Made by a program: the position numbers and the translations under genes. From Bacillus horti (GTDB lineage: Bacteria; Bacillota; Bacilli; Caldalkalibacillales; JCM-10596): DNA of 64,000 nt. The stretch lies in the NCBI RefSeq assembly GCF_030813115.1, contig NZ_JAUSTY010000006.1, positions 205,392 to 269,391 on the forward strand, in the 5' to 3' direction. Under the pieces are notes generated by a model that made no database searches, was not told the origin of the DNA, and worked only from the letters and a program-made list of their open reading frames with translations. Numbering within the stretch: position 1 is the first letter of the stretch; the number at the start of each line of letters is the position of its first letter. Positions 59,401 through 64,000 of this stretch are shown piece by piece.

Positions 59401-61888
59401 TTTTATCAGGCTGATTGAGATAGCCACGTCCAACACCAAGACCGGATACACAAATCTCTCCCATAGCTCCTATTGGGAGTAGCTTCATCTCTGGACTTAC
59501 AATGTATATACTTAGATTTTGCAAAGGAGAGCCAATTGGAATAATATCCGTTTTCGGAGGCTCGCTCATCGTATACTGAGTAATGTCATCTGCTGCTTCG
59601 GCAGGTCCATAGGCGTTAACCATTTTGATCGTAGGGCAGCTTTCAAACCAGCGTTTAACAATCGCTGGCTTTGCCGTCTCTCCAGTGATCATTAAGTACT
59701 CTAAATTTGTTGGTGTTACACCACTCTCCTCAATATAATCAAGCATGACACTTAAATAGGCAGGTACAACCTCTAGGATTGTGACCTTATCTTCAATCAT
59801 CTGATTAGTAAATTGAGCAGGCTGTTGAATGATGTCATTTGGGTAAATGGCTGTGATGCCACCTATCGTTAAAGCAGCAAAGAACTGCCATACTGAAATA
59901 TCGAAGCAATGACTTGCATTTTGAGCCAATACGGATGATTTACTCATTTTAAGCTCGTCGATTTCAGCTATGATATGGTTCAGCATGCCCAGATGCTCAA
60001 TCATTGTGCCTTTTGGCTTCCCTGTTGATCCTGATGTATAAATGACATAAGCAAGATCATGCTGGGAAGCCTCAAGATCAAGGTTCCCTGAGCCCTCCTC
60101 CTCTAGATCTCCCTGCAATTGATCTAAGAGCACAGCTTTAGTAGAAATCTCTTCCTCGGAATAATTCCAGTGCTTTGAGAAGCTTATGACAAAGCGAGCG
60201 TTAGACTCCTCGAGAATCGTTAGAATTCTTGAGGTTGGGTATTCAGGATCGATAGGGATATAAGCCCCTCCAGCCTTCCAAATAGCAAGAATTGCTTCTA
60301 GCATTTGTGGAGAACGATCCATTAAGACCCCTACTAATTCCTCATGCTGACTCCCTATTTTTTTAAGATGTCTGGCTATCTGATTTGCTTTTCTATTTAT
60401 TTCTTGATAGGAGATTTTTTTATCCCTATAATAGACAGCCGTTTGATTAGGGTTATTTATTGCCTGCTCCTCTATTAATTGGTGTACGGTAAGCTGAGGA
60501 AGCTCAGCTTTTTTATAATTGAAGGAATCTATCGTTTTGCGTTCAGAAGGTGTAAGGATGTCAATATCAGCTATTTGGATTAGAGGGTCTACTGCGACCT
60601 GAGCTAGAATGTGCTGAAAATGACTAGCAATCTGCTTGATCATGCTAGCTTCATGGATAAAAGAATTATAGCTAAATTTTACAAAAAGCTCCTTACTAGG
60701 GCCAATCGTCACATCAAAGTCATAGCTCGTCTGCTCAAACGCTTCAAAATCATTGATCTGAAATTGTAGCTCCTCGAGTTCCGTGCTTGTAGCTGCTGAG
60801 CTTTTTTGAATAGGCACATTCTCAAAAACTAGAATATGGTCAAACAACTGCTGCTTTAATATACTTTTATTTTGAATCTCATATAAGGGAACAAAGCTAT
60901 GCTCCTCAGCTCCTAAAGCCCCTTGCTGAACCTCCTTAAGCAAGTCTGTAAATGCCCCTTCCCCACTCTTTACTCGGACAGGAATTGTATTAATAAATAG
61001 ACCCACCATCTTTTCAATACCTTTAATGGAAGCAGGCCTTCCTGAGACAACAGCTCCAAAAACCACATCATCTGTGTGATTATACTTCTGTAGGAGGATA
61101 GCCCAGGCTGTTTGCACTAAAGTATTAAGAGTAACGTGTTGCTTCGCTGCAAGCTGAATAAGCTGTGAGGTTAAGACCTCACTTAAATAAAAGGAAAATT
61201 GCCCCTGTTCATAACGCTCTCTCTGAGCATGATTTTTCCACCTTGGCAAAGCGGCTTGCTCATTATAGCCTGAAAGATAGCTCTCCCAATACGTTAACGC
61301 CTCATCACGATCCTGCTCCTGTAGCCATTGTATATAGCGGCTATACGGCACATTTTTTTCTAATTGGACCGATTGCCCTTTTTTCTTGCTCTCATAGATG
61401 CTCATTAATTCATTGAATACTGTACTTAAGCACCAACCATCCATGACGATGTGGTGATAGCTCCAAATCCAAGTGTAGGAATGATCTCCCGTTTTGATTA
61501 CGGCTAGACGTGTTAAAACATCCTTTGCTAAATCGAAGCTTCTCTCTCTATCCTCCAATTTATATTGTTGAATAAAAGAGAGCTTCTCCTCTTGAGCGAT
61601 ATCCGTAATATCCTGATAAGCTACAGTTATCTTTCTCTCTCGTAAAACAACCTGTTGAGGCTGCTTAACTTTGTCTACAATAAAGAGACTTCTGAACACC
61701 TCGTGCCGAGCGATGACCTCGTTTATGCTTTCTTCAATCAGAGAAAGCTCCATATTTCGATCTGTAATGTCAAAAACGAATTGTTCAAAATAGGCATTTG
61801 ATTTTTTATCTAGGAGTGCATGAAATAATAATCCTTCCTGCATCGGAGATAATGGATAAATATCTTGGATTTTACTCTGCTTGCTCAT
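38489..61888 (-). CDS. Seven-module non-ribosomal peptide synthetase with terminal thioesterase
   Basis: A 7,799-aa terminal NRPS. Approximate layout: C1 1-450, A1 ~466-965, T1 Ser ~1006; C2 ~1066, A2 ~1523, T2 ~2066; C3 ~2129, A3 ~2586, T3 ~3141; C4 ~3193, A4 ~3666, T4 ~4206; C5 ~4261, A5 ~4733, T5 ~5303; C6 ~5353, A6 ~5823, T6 ~6361; C7 ~6413, A7 ~6896, T7 ~7456; TE ~7510-7799 (GWSLGG nucleophile, GDHH histidine). All T domains have GGHS; there is no epimerase or methylase. C1 begins YPLSPMQEGLLFHAL (DCL type); C2-C7 begin PLS(S/A)AQKRMYFLQQ (LCL type). Specificity codes read by eye: A1 DIWEMTADDK (Dab-like), A2 DFWNIGMVHK (Thr), A3 DAFWIGGTFK (Val), A4 and A6 DAFWLGCTFK (Val/Ile), A5 DAKDLGVVDK (Glu), A7 DAQDLGVVDK (Gln). 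C5 has HHIISDA instead of HHxxxDG. The ATG at 61888 follows AGGTGGTGG, 18 nt after the preceding NRPS stop. The product is not recognised. Confidence 0.97.
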   Translation of the reverse strand: MSKQSKIQDIYPLSPMQEGLLFHALLDKKSNAYFEQFVFDITDRNMELSLIEESINEVIARHEVFRSLFIVDKVKQPQQVVLRERKITVAYQDITDIAQEEKLSFIQQYKLEDRERSFDLAKDVLTRLAVIKTGDHSYTWIWSYHHIVMDGWCLSTVFNELMSIYESKKKGQSVQLEKNVPYSRYIQWLQEQDRDEALTYWESYLSGYNEQAALPRWKNHAQRERYEQGQFSFYLSEVLTSQLIQLAAKQHVTLNTLVQTAWAILLQKYNHTDDVVFGAVVSGRPASIKGIEKMVGLFINTIPVRVKSGEGAFTDLLKEVQQGALGAEEHSFVPLYEIQNKSILKQQLFDHILVFENVPIQKSSAATSTELEELQFQINDFEAFEQTSYDFDVTIGPSKELFVKFSYNSFIHEASMIKQIASHFQHILAQVAVDPLIQIADIDILTPSERKTIDSFNYKKAELPQLTVHQLIEEQAINNPNQTAVYYRDKKISYQEINRKANQIARHLKKIGSQHEELVGVLMDRSPQMLEAILAIWKAGGAYIPIDPEYPTSRILTILEESNARFVISFSKHWNYSEEEISTKAVLLDQLQGDLEEEGSGNLDLEASQHDLAYVIYTSGSTGKPKGTMIEHLGMLNHIIAEIDELKMSKSSVLAQNASHCFDISVWQFFAALTIGGITAIYPNDIIQQPAQFTNQMIEDKVTILEVVPAYLSVMLDYIEESGVTPTNLEYLMITGETAKPAIVKRWFESCPTIKMVNAYGPAEAADDITQYTMSEPPKTDIIPIGSPLQNLSIYIVSPEMKLLPIGAMGEICVSGLGVGRGYLNQPDKTKDVFMEDPFTTEKGVRLYKTGDLGRWLPDGSIEFFGRKDYQVKIRGFRIELGEIEATLVEHALVNEAVVLDLEDEQGNKYLSAYIDSKMELEAREIKAHVGQYLPEYMIPSHIMFLEKLPLSPNGKVDRKALPKPELSLALEATYVAPRTELEQGLVQIWKDILGREKVGIDDSFFELGGHSLKAMTLSSRIRRELEMELPLREVFKQVTIREQSFYLGHGSRQAFASIEPAAKRVFYPLSSAQKRMYFLQQWDPSETSYNMPGITYIQVKEELRKEDLQTAFQQMIDRHEALRTSFHLVDGQPMQQIHSTAHFQLEWNELDSDLDHAQQKANVDAIVQEFMRPFQLDVAPLLRGGLIQCTPTTYVLMLDMPHIVSDGVTMNIFVAEFMQAYRGEKLPELSIHYKDYAVWQNEQIQQEALKAQEDYWLEELTGELPVLELATDFPRPAVKSYEGETFDFELDEAVNDRIQQLSLETGATSFMILLAAFNVLLYKYTGQKDFVVGTPITGRSHADLEHVFGMFVNTLALRTTVDQELSFHSYLDRVREKTLKAFENQDVQFETLVERLNIPREINRNPLFEAMFVMQNLAQSSVAEQVDMTFSPYELDYQHAKFDVTLTAIEVEKSLRFTLEYCTALFSKDTMLCLSKHYIELLTQLVSQPNVPLKNADMLTKEEKHELLSTDEPAASFPSDKTIHQLFEERVNEFPDRIALRDGEYQMTYTELNETANRLANVLRQNGVGRKRDQIVALMSDRSMDMMIGILAILKAGAAYLPIDPDYPEERIRYMLEDSGAEWLVTKEGLQGNTKHSCTVIDLDANFSPVNLASEYDGTLPSELATPSSLAYIIYTSGTTGKPKGTMIEHRNVVRLLFNDRFQFDFSHKDVWTLFHSYCFDFSVWEMYGALLYGGELIIVPKEVAQDTKRFAQLLIDSKVTVLNQTPTAFYPLVQELEQLSASLFIRYVIFGGEALKPIMLQSFYERYPQTKLINMYGITETTVHVTYKDITEYEISQNISNIGKPIPTLTAYVFDHNQKLVPAGVIGELYVGGEGVARGYLNKEELTAERFISNPYRPEERLYKSGDLVKRLGNGEMEYYGRMDHQVKIRGHRVEVAEVEAFLLKHPAVRDAIVLARTDKYGDQELCAYFVSQKDAVDSSFGRTELRDYMLNQLPSYMVPAHFIPLDDIPITSNGKVDRKALPSPQQVVSEGMYVAPRNSSELSLAKIWGEVLEIGQVGIHDNFFEIGGHSLKAMTLVAHIHRELNIELTLREIFQYPTVRQLAEVSQAKSRTASFLAIAPAEDKEYFPLSAAQKRMYFLQQLDPTETSYNIPSVTYIDGKLEIDQLNRILTDLINRHEALRTSFHMHDEHPVQKIHQTFSLSIEEIELPVDELNVTITERLDEAIAAFIRPFDLSDAPLVRVGLIKLEAERQVLMVDLHHIISDGVTMKLLVNEFTRLLHGEGLPAVKLQYKDYVQWQNEPSQKSRMQQQEEYWLSIFQEEAPLLQLATDFPRPAVKRYEGDTYYFELGSELSQKIKWISIESGTTSNMILLAAYYLLLHKYSGQDDLVIGTPVAGRTHADLEEVFGMFVNTLALRLQVDAQLSVADFVHNVKQILLGAIEHQDYQFEELVDRLNISRDFSRHPLFDVMFVMENGASAKAGQEAERTQFSFEAYESMTTTSKFDMILTAIETQEKYGFVLEYATSLFTEETIGRLSSCYTFILEQFVESQHTLLQDIYLLRTEKQVQLASDFNQTQVDYPKEKTIQQLFEEQAERRPDQIALVSQGRKMTYFELNEKANQIAYQLIQQGVEKEEKIGLVAERSIEMIAGAIGILKAGAAYLTIDPNYPAERIQYMLQDCAVKIILVNETTNETDEASNVASAVALNDIVASLEQDIKMISLNEWKAFTDTATNPPSKNHHRDLAYVMYTSGSTGKPKGVMIEHQNVIRLVKHTNYVTFSEGDRILQTGSTVFDASTFEIWGALLNGLSLYIVDENTILNASELGRAIYENDITLMWLTSPLFNQLAQEKADLFSGVKQLIVGGDVLSQAHIQMVQEACPELTIINGYGPTENTTFSVCYRIVDKIEIDKPIPIGYPIHNTYAYIMDANHNIQPIGVPGELCLGGDGVGRGYLNRPELTQEKFVQDPYLEGEKLYKTGDLARWLPDGSIEFMGRMDEQVKIRGFRVELGEIESLLVRHPSIRDAVVLPVHTDSMAVSLCAYFVLRESISANKLKEYLEKELPEYMIPTYMVEISQIPLTANGKVNKKSLPQPQAGHLASSDSYIAPRNETEQKLANLWQEVLNVEKVSIDHSFFAVGGHSLKAMTLASMIQRDLKMRMPIRSIFQHPTIRQQYEYLKQANQQEAYQINTVGKESFYPLSSAQKRMYFLQQLEPTKTSYNVPGVTFIEGALDVKRLEEAFNQLIQRHEILRTSFHMSDGVPVQSIHDSWTFTIEELDLELDEHADEGTKKEKLEEHLAGFVRPFDLTKAPLVRVGLLSLEPTSHFLIADFHHIISDGESIKILVDEWLRLYDGQSLTTKPLQYKDYAVWQNNQLHGEAMSSQEEYWLTQFANDIPVLELPTDFARPRSKSYDGATLGVELSQQLVQKLDKVVVETGATPYMLLLSAYYILLHKYTRQEDIVIGSPIAGRQQVELETVLGMFVNTLAIRTQVNGEETILSFIQKVKDHALHAFENQDYQFEELIDRLQVIRDSSRHPLFDVMFSMQNAGQRNVAQESEVGDESDHQVVEQSEGLVVKPYDFDVKVAKFDLILTAIYHVGRKLEFSIEYATDLFKQETIENMAQHYLYILEQMLTDQTLQIDTLELHSVDQQEEIVLSFNQTKAPYPDKKAIQELFEEQVKRNPEKVALVVHDQSLTYKDLNAKANRSAHSLRSRGVKPEEVIGVLTDRSAEMIVGILGILKAGGAYLPIDASYPHERIDYMLRDSKVSWVLSKRTFVIDEELPCTFIYMDEEDNFTELHDRVEDDNPSLVNSSQDLAYVMYTSGSTGMPKGVMIEHRNVNRLVKNVNYVQFNEHDRILQTGSIAFDACTFEIWGALLNGLTLYVVDEDVILNVNKLESAIAGYGITTMWLTTPLFNQIAQQRPDLFKSIKQLLIGGEVASVRHIQRVKEVCPELSLLNCYGPTENTTFSLAYPIKEVTKGQSIPIGTPISNSTAYILDRQLRSQPIGVPGELCVGGDGVGRGYVNQEELTKERFVPDPYQANQMMYRTGDLARWLPDGTFEFLGRMDQQVKIRGYRIETGEIESKLMQHPQVKDAVVVPVILDEQAELTAYYVVKDQLDRLAVKEYLSKELPDYLLPSYYMELERLPLTANGKVNRKALPVPQKMNREHSYTAPRNALEQSVANIWQRILGTDKVGIDDSFFELGGHSLKAMAFVSIIQDELQFEVPVRTVFQYPTVRQQVEYMQTAKQQARYSIIPTDERDYYPLSSAQKRMYFLQHWSPAETAYNTPLIVYLEGQVDQRRLEASFIKIIERHEALRTSFHMLDQGPVQRIHDQAHFEIELIKHEEDGDEASNKERLNRVVQQFIRPFLLDEAPLIRVGLTELKQDRWLMLVDMHHIISDAETVKLFAREFTQIYQGNDVSSVALQYKDYAVWQSQQLESDVMKQQEQYWLSRFEDEIPILNLPTDYTRPALQKHEGDSMSFHLRPDLVHKLRELSIRTETTSYMVFLSAYYILLSRYSGQDDIVVGSPIAGRPHIALENVFGMFVNTLALRSRVSPTQTLASVLRDVKDNVLDAFENQDYQFEELVEQLHVTRDFSRNPLFDVMFAMHTLDSLDAQSMSSTSSQMGEEQEAVLRVTPYDFDTQLSKFDLTLTGMESKEEISFTLNFAARLFKRETMKQFSSHFIAVLEAMTLNLDKSVQDVELLSANETIELVDTFNKTAQMTDEAERSSYTSIVHWFEENASKDPRKLAVKAAGQEISYGELNKKANQLAHRLVKLGVQQGDAVALLTDRSVEMLIGILGILKAGSAYLPIAPDYPEERIRYLLTDSSASCLVSKKELYLLEDEVSKVVYFEDVEEGTESSENLAVSYKADDLAYVIYTSGTTGYPKGVMVEHRNVLHLMSGLKHDVYAQYKSTLRVALLAPYYFDASVKQIFAALLFGHSLHIADEETRMNSRRLLQFYAEEGIDLSDGTPIHVSLLTEAMEEFKKATGEDWEKDLPKLHLLIGGEELSREQVLQLSQLSNQQHISLTNVYGPTECTVDATLYHVNTDALLGDHSNRLVKATMPIGRPLKNVQVYVLDSELRLVPKGVIGELFISGDGVARGYLNRKELTDQMFIPNPFRPGQRMYRTGDLVRWNKEGNLEYVGRKDQQVKIRGYRIEVAEIEMQLLTHPQIQEAVVLPVDEKGKGQQLAAYLVLSEEGRKLDSSSNTNVTRVYKEYLELKLPQYMIPAFYISLDHLPVTANGKLDRKALPVPDMLVESDVQYVAPRNQMERKLVEVWKDLFHRERIGIDDHFFEIGGHSLKAMTYASLLHKELEVDYPIRSVFQYPTIRQQAEQLVEGSHHTFYRIAKADIQEEYPLSSAQKRMFFLQQWNPAATSYNMPIVIELQGRLDKHKFEQALKEMIQRHEVLRTSFHVRDGSPVQRIQETVSFEVIYALIENQRSDTQLKPTINKMLKEFIQPFDLSKAPLFRVQLVEYGENQYILMVDFHHIISDGETVKLFSQELVALYLNRDIESDLLQYKDYAVWQNEQLQSERLKQQRDFWLSMYADEVPILELPTDHSRPVMKSYEGATLSFELAPRISQKLKQVLVETESTPYMLMLAAYYLILNKYSGEEDIVIGSPIAGRPHIDLSKVFGMFVNTLALRTHIHSDQSVFSFIQQVKELALSSFENQDYQFEELVEELNIKRDFGRHPLFDVMFTYQHVEARATETNTEAGKGESAQADRLAIKPYQFDTELSKFDLTLSASIGADQSYFFTLEYATSLFTKETMERFAQHYMYILEQISEASSLLVEDLKLIPQKEQVDLVTAFNLAETDYPKDKLLHQLFEEQVDHRSTHLALVEGDRKLTYSELNARANHLAHVLRQRGIQPDTMVGLMMDRSIEWVVGILAILKAGGAYLPIDSSYPEERIRYMLEDSGAAFILTKQDIMPAVPDKTLALCVEEVLDAENRQMHTTNLELVNQVHDLAYMMYTSGSTGRPKGVMVEHQNVVRLVKNTNYLELEKEDRMLLTGSPIFDASTFELWTSLLNGITSYIVAEETILHAERFSEALRKYSITTLWLTTPLFHQLALQKPDIFQLVRRLLVGGEVLAPNHVRRVLELCPKLDIVNCYGPTENTTFSLTYPVQNVAENRSIPIGYPISHSSAYILDQKGNVQPIGIPGELCVGGDGIARGYRNLPELTEEKFVGDPFREGKRMYRTGDLARWLPDGSIEFMGRIDQQVKIRGYRIELGEIESHLLKIASLSDVVVLSFEAQHEAYMCAYYVTEEAITVQEMKKELAKELPAYMIPSHFVEVERIPLLVNGKVNRKALPQPMEEAEQDHYIAPRTAIEQKLTTVWQEVLGRERVGIHDSFFELGGHSIKVMALTATIQRDLEIELSIRAVFENPTISQLGEHISESGYQSYQAIPPAEKQEFYPLSSAQKRMYFLQQWDAAETGYNVPLITRLGSEIDKDKLEHAFKQMIDRHESLRTSFHVQGQQTWQSIHEEVEFILDYVTVNSQLSQEERKKRIEDYMKSFISPFDLSKAPLIRASLIRYSDDEQLLLVDMHHIISDGETVKLFTEELTSLYLGEALSPVELQYKDYAVWQNKQLHSEQMEQQKQFWLDRFKNDVPVLELPTDYKRPTVKSYKGDRISLEADHDLALQIKKVALATGATEYMILLAAYYVLLSKYSGQEEIVVGSPIAGRSHIQLKRIFGMFVNTLALKQEIDGQKTIGAFLQEVKEATLLAFEHQDYQFEELVEQLDVPRDFGRNPLFDVMFAMQNSDEVEIDRFPYSDKQHGEIDLNGAGNNSLLSEEHSFTASVSKFDLALTAVRHHQKLSFTFEFATSLFAKDSVERMGQHYVNILKQLSEDLTVPLQEMDLLSTAEKLEQLQNNGEIVHPEELSRGPIAAKLKGKSLHQLFEECAEAYPDRIAVQDQAVQLTYYELNRRANCLAHAIRERGVVPGAVIALMTERTVEMIVGMLGILKSGAAYLPIDLHLPVERIQFILKDSAADYMVTKRALDNHYSDEVKSIYFDDLELKAGSDELYPALNYADHLAYVIYTSGTTGYPKGVMVEHNQVVQLVAGLHQEVYQQYEAPLHVALLAPYYFDASVQQIFASLSLGHTLHITDEETRINGHRLLEFYGDHRIDLSDGTPVHLRLLVDALYKQWQGEDDEGWQAVTLPHLLIGGEKLSTDLILQLKQLYRHGSLRMTNVYGPTECTVDSTFYHINDLSELQSKSVVPIGKPFEHVQVYVMDSANRLLPKGAMGELMIAGSGLARGYLNRAELTAQSFITNPYKPDERMYRTGDLVRWTRDGNLEIIGRADHQIKLRGYRIELGEIEAQLQKHDLVREAIVIARNESNEDSQLCAYVVLTDVLQQETNVKREIRQFLESRLPSYMVPASIVVLDQLPTTSNGKIDRKALPAPVIDEGMKDLYERARTEVEKELVQIWEDLLGRSQIGIDDHFFEIGGHSLKAIHLLSEITNRLHASVSMQALFERATIRQLAQLISSDTVIEASEQESIISLKTGTETDKNIYMIHGGNGDIGGYVPLASSLPKEFASWGIPLRKMEGYAPQLLQIEELATHYIQQIKKKQQHGPYQLVGWSLGGTIAFEMARQLEQENERVESVTLIDSYLFHQEGKDLPTFNLEEEKELATEWLSGMDNNKYKAFYEKELSTISTVSELWDYVLEKLLENREARLSSLKSMIPDAMKEAIPNFNLIRSRELLYVIQALRSLNRARMEYVPSSKIKAPIYFFKASESASYEEQEWAAYSMSQNIAYFTISGDHHSILSQPHVQDLIPIYKKIIEKSNAYI

Positions 61889-61906
61889 GTCCAACCACCA
61901 CCTATT

Positions 61907-64000
61907 CTAATCTAATGAGTTTACAATGTCTGCGATACTGTCTAGGTCTTCGAGTGACAGATCCTTGTTGCTAAAATCACTTACTGTCTGCTCGGCTTCC
62001 TCCTGTTGTAGACAATAGTCCATAATTGCTACTAAATGGGAGCGATAAAGTTGGAGAAATGCTTGTATTTCCTCATCACTGTACTCCTCTATACTATAAT
62101 TTAAGGTCATAACCAGTTGTTTTCCCGTTACCATAGCACTAAAGTCTAAAGAAAAGCTTCTCTCAAGAGCTGGACTTATAGAGTGTCCCATCGATAAAGA
62201 TGATAGTTGAATACCATCATGACCTGATGGTGTGTCGAATTGGTCAAATTGACCCAAATAATTAAAGCTAATGCTAGGCAATGCTGTAAATTCTACACCT
62301 GCTTTAAGCTCTTTCGACGTTAAATGCTTCAGAATGCTATAACCTACACCTTTGTTTGGAACCCTATGGAGAGTATCCTTTACCCTCTTAATAACATAGG
62401 ATAAGCCTTCATTCCTTGGTAATGCGGAAGGAAGCTCTGTATCTAAAAGCACCGGATACATTGAGGTAAACCAGCCCACCGTACGAGTCACATCCAGCCC
62501 CTCTAAGATCTCTTCTCTACCATGACCCTCTAACTGAACTAGAACTTTGTCTGTTTTCTTCCATTCTTTATAAGCTAGGCCTAGTGCTACTAGTAATACA
62601 TCATTGACTTCTGTGTTGTAAGCTTGATGGATTTCCTTTAGCAGCATATCCGTTTCACGCTCAGAAAAGTGAAGTCTAGTATTTTTACTATTTTCTCTAC
62701 GACCTGTTTTATGTTGTGGTTCTTCTATTAAAAGCGGTCCAGCATCATTTTCAAGCTGCTGCCAATAGCTTAATTCCTTCAATGCTTTTTTACTGTTAGC
62801 ATACATGCGCAGCCTTTCCGTGAACTCTTTAAAGGAATGGCTTTTGCTTTGAAACATGATCTCCTCTCCTGCTTGTATCTGGGCGTAGCCCCGGAAGATA
62901 TCCTCAAGTAAAATTCTCCAAGAAACACCATCTACAACAAGGTGATGAATCGCAATCAATAGATGGTCGCCATTCTTGGTTCGGAATAGCCCTACTTTAA
63001 CAAGCGGTCCTTTATACAGATGAATCGTACCTTGAATATCATTAGCTAATGCCTCAATTCGCTCCTCAACATGCTCCTCTTCATATAGGTCAAACATTTC
63101 AAAATCGTGAAGCTTATCCTGTATCCCGCGATTAATTTGAGCAATTCCACTATCTGATTGTTGGTAGACCATTCTCAAAGCGTCATGATGTATCAGCATT
63201 TGATCTAATACCTTTCGAAGGCTTTCTACTTCAAAGCCTGACGGATGATACAGCATCACAGATTGATTGAAATGATGCTGATCCGTATAGCTCTGATTAA
63301 AGAACCAGTGCTGAACGGGACTAAGAGGCATATCTCCAGTCACAGGCTCTTGATTAATTTCCTGAGTATGTGTCTTCACATAATTGTTAAGCTCAGCAAT
63401 AGTCGAATACTGAAATAATTCCTTCATTTCAACGCTATATCCTTTGGTATGCAGTCTTGAGTTAAGCTGAATACCTTTTATAGAATCTCCACCGAGGTCA
63501 AAAAAGTCATGTTGCACTCCAATTCCTTCTACACCTAAAACGTCCTCCCATAGCTCTATCAAAAGCTGCTCTAGTTCATTGCTAGGTGGAGCATAGCCTA
63601 TTCCCTCGTTCAATACCTGCTCTGTTGGTTCCGGTAATGCTTTGCGGTCTATTTTCCCACTTGAAGTTAATGGGAACTGATCTATTATTATGAAGTGAGC
63701 AGGAACCATGTAGCTAGGCACTAGTGATTTAAGATATTTTCTCAGCTCTTTCCCCGTTGGCTCCTTGCTCAACTCTTCTTTTACGATATAGGCACAAAGC
63801 TGCTGCTCTTGTCGTTCATTTACATAAACAGTAAGGACGACTGCCCCAACCTGCGAGTGCTTTAGTAAATGAGCTTCTATCTCAGCCAGTTCAATCCTAT
63901 AGCCACGAATCTTCACCTGATGGTCTATACGTCCTAGGTATTCAATTTGACCATCAGCTAGCCAACGTGCTATATCCCCTGTCCGATACATCCTCTCTCC
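61907..64000 (-). CDS. NRPS ending in A-T-E (5' part outside the window)
   Basis: The last 697 codons of an upstream synthetase. The visible part begins inside an adenylation domain at [14 protein letters not shown] (core A7-A8), then A10 ([11 protein letters not shown]), a carrier with GGDSIKG (~160), typical of carriers that feed an epimerase, and a complete epimerization domain: [30 protein letters not shown] and ISFNYLGQF. The last ~25 residues ([20 protein letters not shown]) resemble a donor communication-mediating helix. It therefore passes a D-residue to C1 of the next synthetase. Its residue specificity lies outside the window. The reading frame is open to the window edge. Confidence 0.95.
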   Translation of the reverse strand, partial: GERMYRTGDIARWLADGQIEYLGRIDHQVKIRGYRIELAEIEAHLLKHSQVGAVVLTVYVNERQEQQLCAYIVKEELSKEPTGKELRKYLKSLVPSYMVPAHFIIIDQFPLTSSGKIDRKALPEPTEQVLNEGIGYAPPSNELEQLLIELWEDVLGVEGIGVQHDFFDLGGDSIKGIQLNSRLHTKGYSVEMKELFQYSTIAELNNYVKTHTQEINQEPVTGDMPLSPVQHWFFNQSYTDQHHFNQSVMLYHPSGFEVESLRKVLDQMLIHHDALRMVYQQSDSGIAQINRGIQDKLHDFEMFDLYEEEHVEERIEALANDIQGTIHLYKGPLVKVGLFRTKNGDHLLIAIHHLVVDGVSWRILLEDIFRGYAQIQAGEEIMFQSKSHSFKEFTERLRMYANSKKALKELSYWQQLENDAGPLLIEEPQHKTGRRENSKNTRLHFSERETDMLLKEIHQAYNTEVNDVLLVALGLAYKEWKKTDKVLVQLEGHGREEILEGLDVTRTVGWFTSMYPVLLDTELPSALPRNEGLSYVIKRVKDTLHRVPNKGVGYSILKHLTSKELKAGVEFTALPSISFNYLGQFDQFDTPSGHDGIQLSSLSMGHSISPALERSFSLDFSAMVTGKQLVMTLNYSIEEYSDEEIQAFLQLYRSHLVAIMDYCLQQEEAEQTVSDFSNKDLSLEDLDSIADIVNSLD

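Noticed and set aside
38489..61888. Regularly recurring similar sequence every ~3.1-3.3 kb, considered as an assembly artefact or repeat array
   Set aside because: The repeats are homologous NRPS modules with different specificity pockets and distinct linkers in one uninterrupted frame, so they are genuine coding repeats.
1..64000. CRISPR arrays, rRNA and tRNA genes
   Set aside because: I saw no short regularly spaced direct repeats of CRISPR type and no recognisable tRNA or rRNA sequence on either strand.

Overview
The window looks like chromosome of an endospore-forming, AT-rich member of the Bacillales. Support comes from the cotJABC spore-coat operon, strong AGGAGG-type ribosome binding sites, a thiamine-salvage operon behind a TPP riboswitch, a XerS recombinase, and a very large multimodular peptide synthetase. 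Brevibacillus (B. laterosporus-like) or a related Paenibacillaceae genus is my best guess, but this is inference.

Layout. (1) 1-9.5 kb: accessory and housekeeping genes. These are a CD3324-type small regulator, a GNAT acetyltransferase, a ROK repressor with a GlcP-like sugar MFS transporter, an M29 aminopeptidase lacking two expected metal ligands, a zinc-PLC-like hydrolase, a frameshifted acetolactate synthase, a methionine aminopeptidase and a DinB protein. (2) 9.7-12.4 kb: a patch of higher-GC and decaying DNA with an alpha/beta hydrolase, two degenerate reading frames and an AlkD-like protein. (3) 12.4-18.8 kb: an ArsR-like regulator divergent from a HAD phosphatase across two matching palindromes, cotJABC, an FMN reductase, xerS, and a SnoaL-fused ECF sigma factor divergent from a carboxymuconolactone-decarboxylase-like protein with ECF41-type promoters on both sides. 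(4) 18.8-23.6 kb: a TPP-riboswitch operon (deformylase, TenA, ThiZ, ThiX, ThiY) for salvage of degraded thiamine pyrimidine. (5) 23.6-30.8 kb: small metabolic and hypothetical genes plus a solitary TnpB element. (6) 31.0-35.2 kb: an ABC exporter co-transcribed with a two-component system. (7) 35.7-64.0 kb: a minus-strand non-ribosomal peptide synthetase (NRPS) locus with its own ABC-2 exporter at the 3' end.

The centrepiece is the NRPS gene at 38489-61888 (7,799 aa). It has seven C-A-T modules and a terminal thioesterase. The upstream NRPS, cut by the window edge, ends in A-T-E, so it hands over a D-residue. Specificity codes read by eye give D-Xaa > (Dab-like) > Thr > Val > Val/Ile > Glu > Val/Ile > Gln > release. 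I do not recognise a known product with this tail. A diaminobutyrate seven residues from the C-terminus would permit a polymyxin-like heptapeptide lactam, and the Thr would permit a six-residue depsipeptide ring. The adjoining ABC transporter (35864-38379) is the obvious export or self-protection candidate. The ABC/two-component operon at 31066-35225 could be a second resistance or sensing device.
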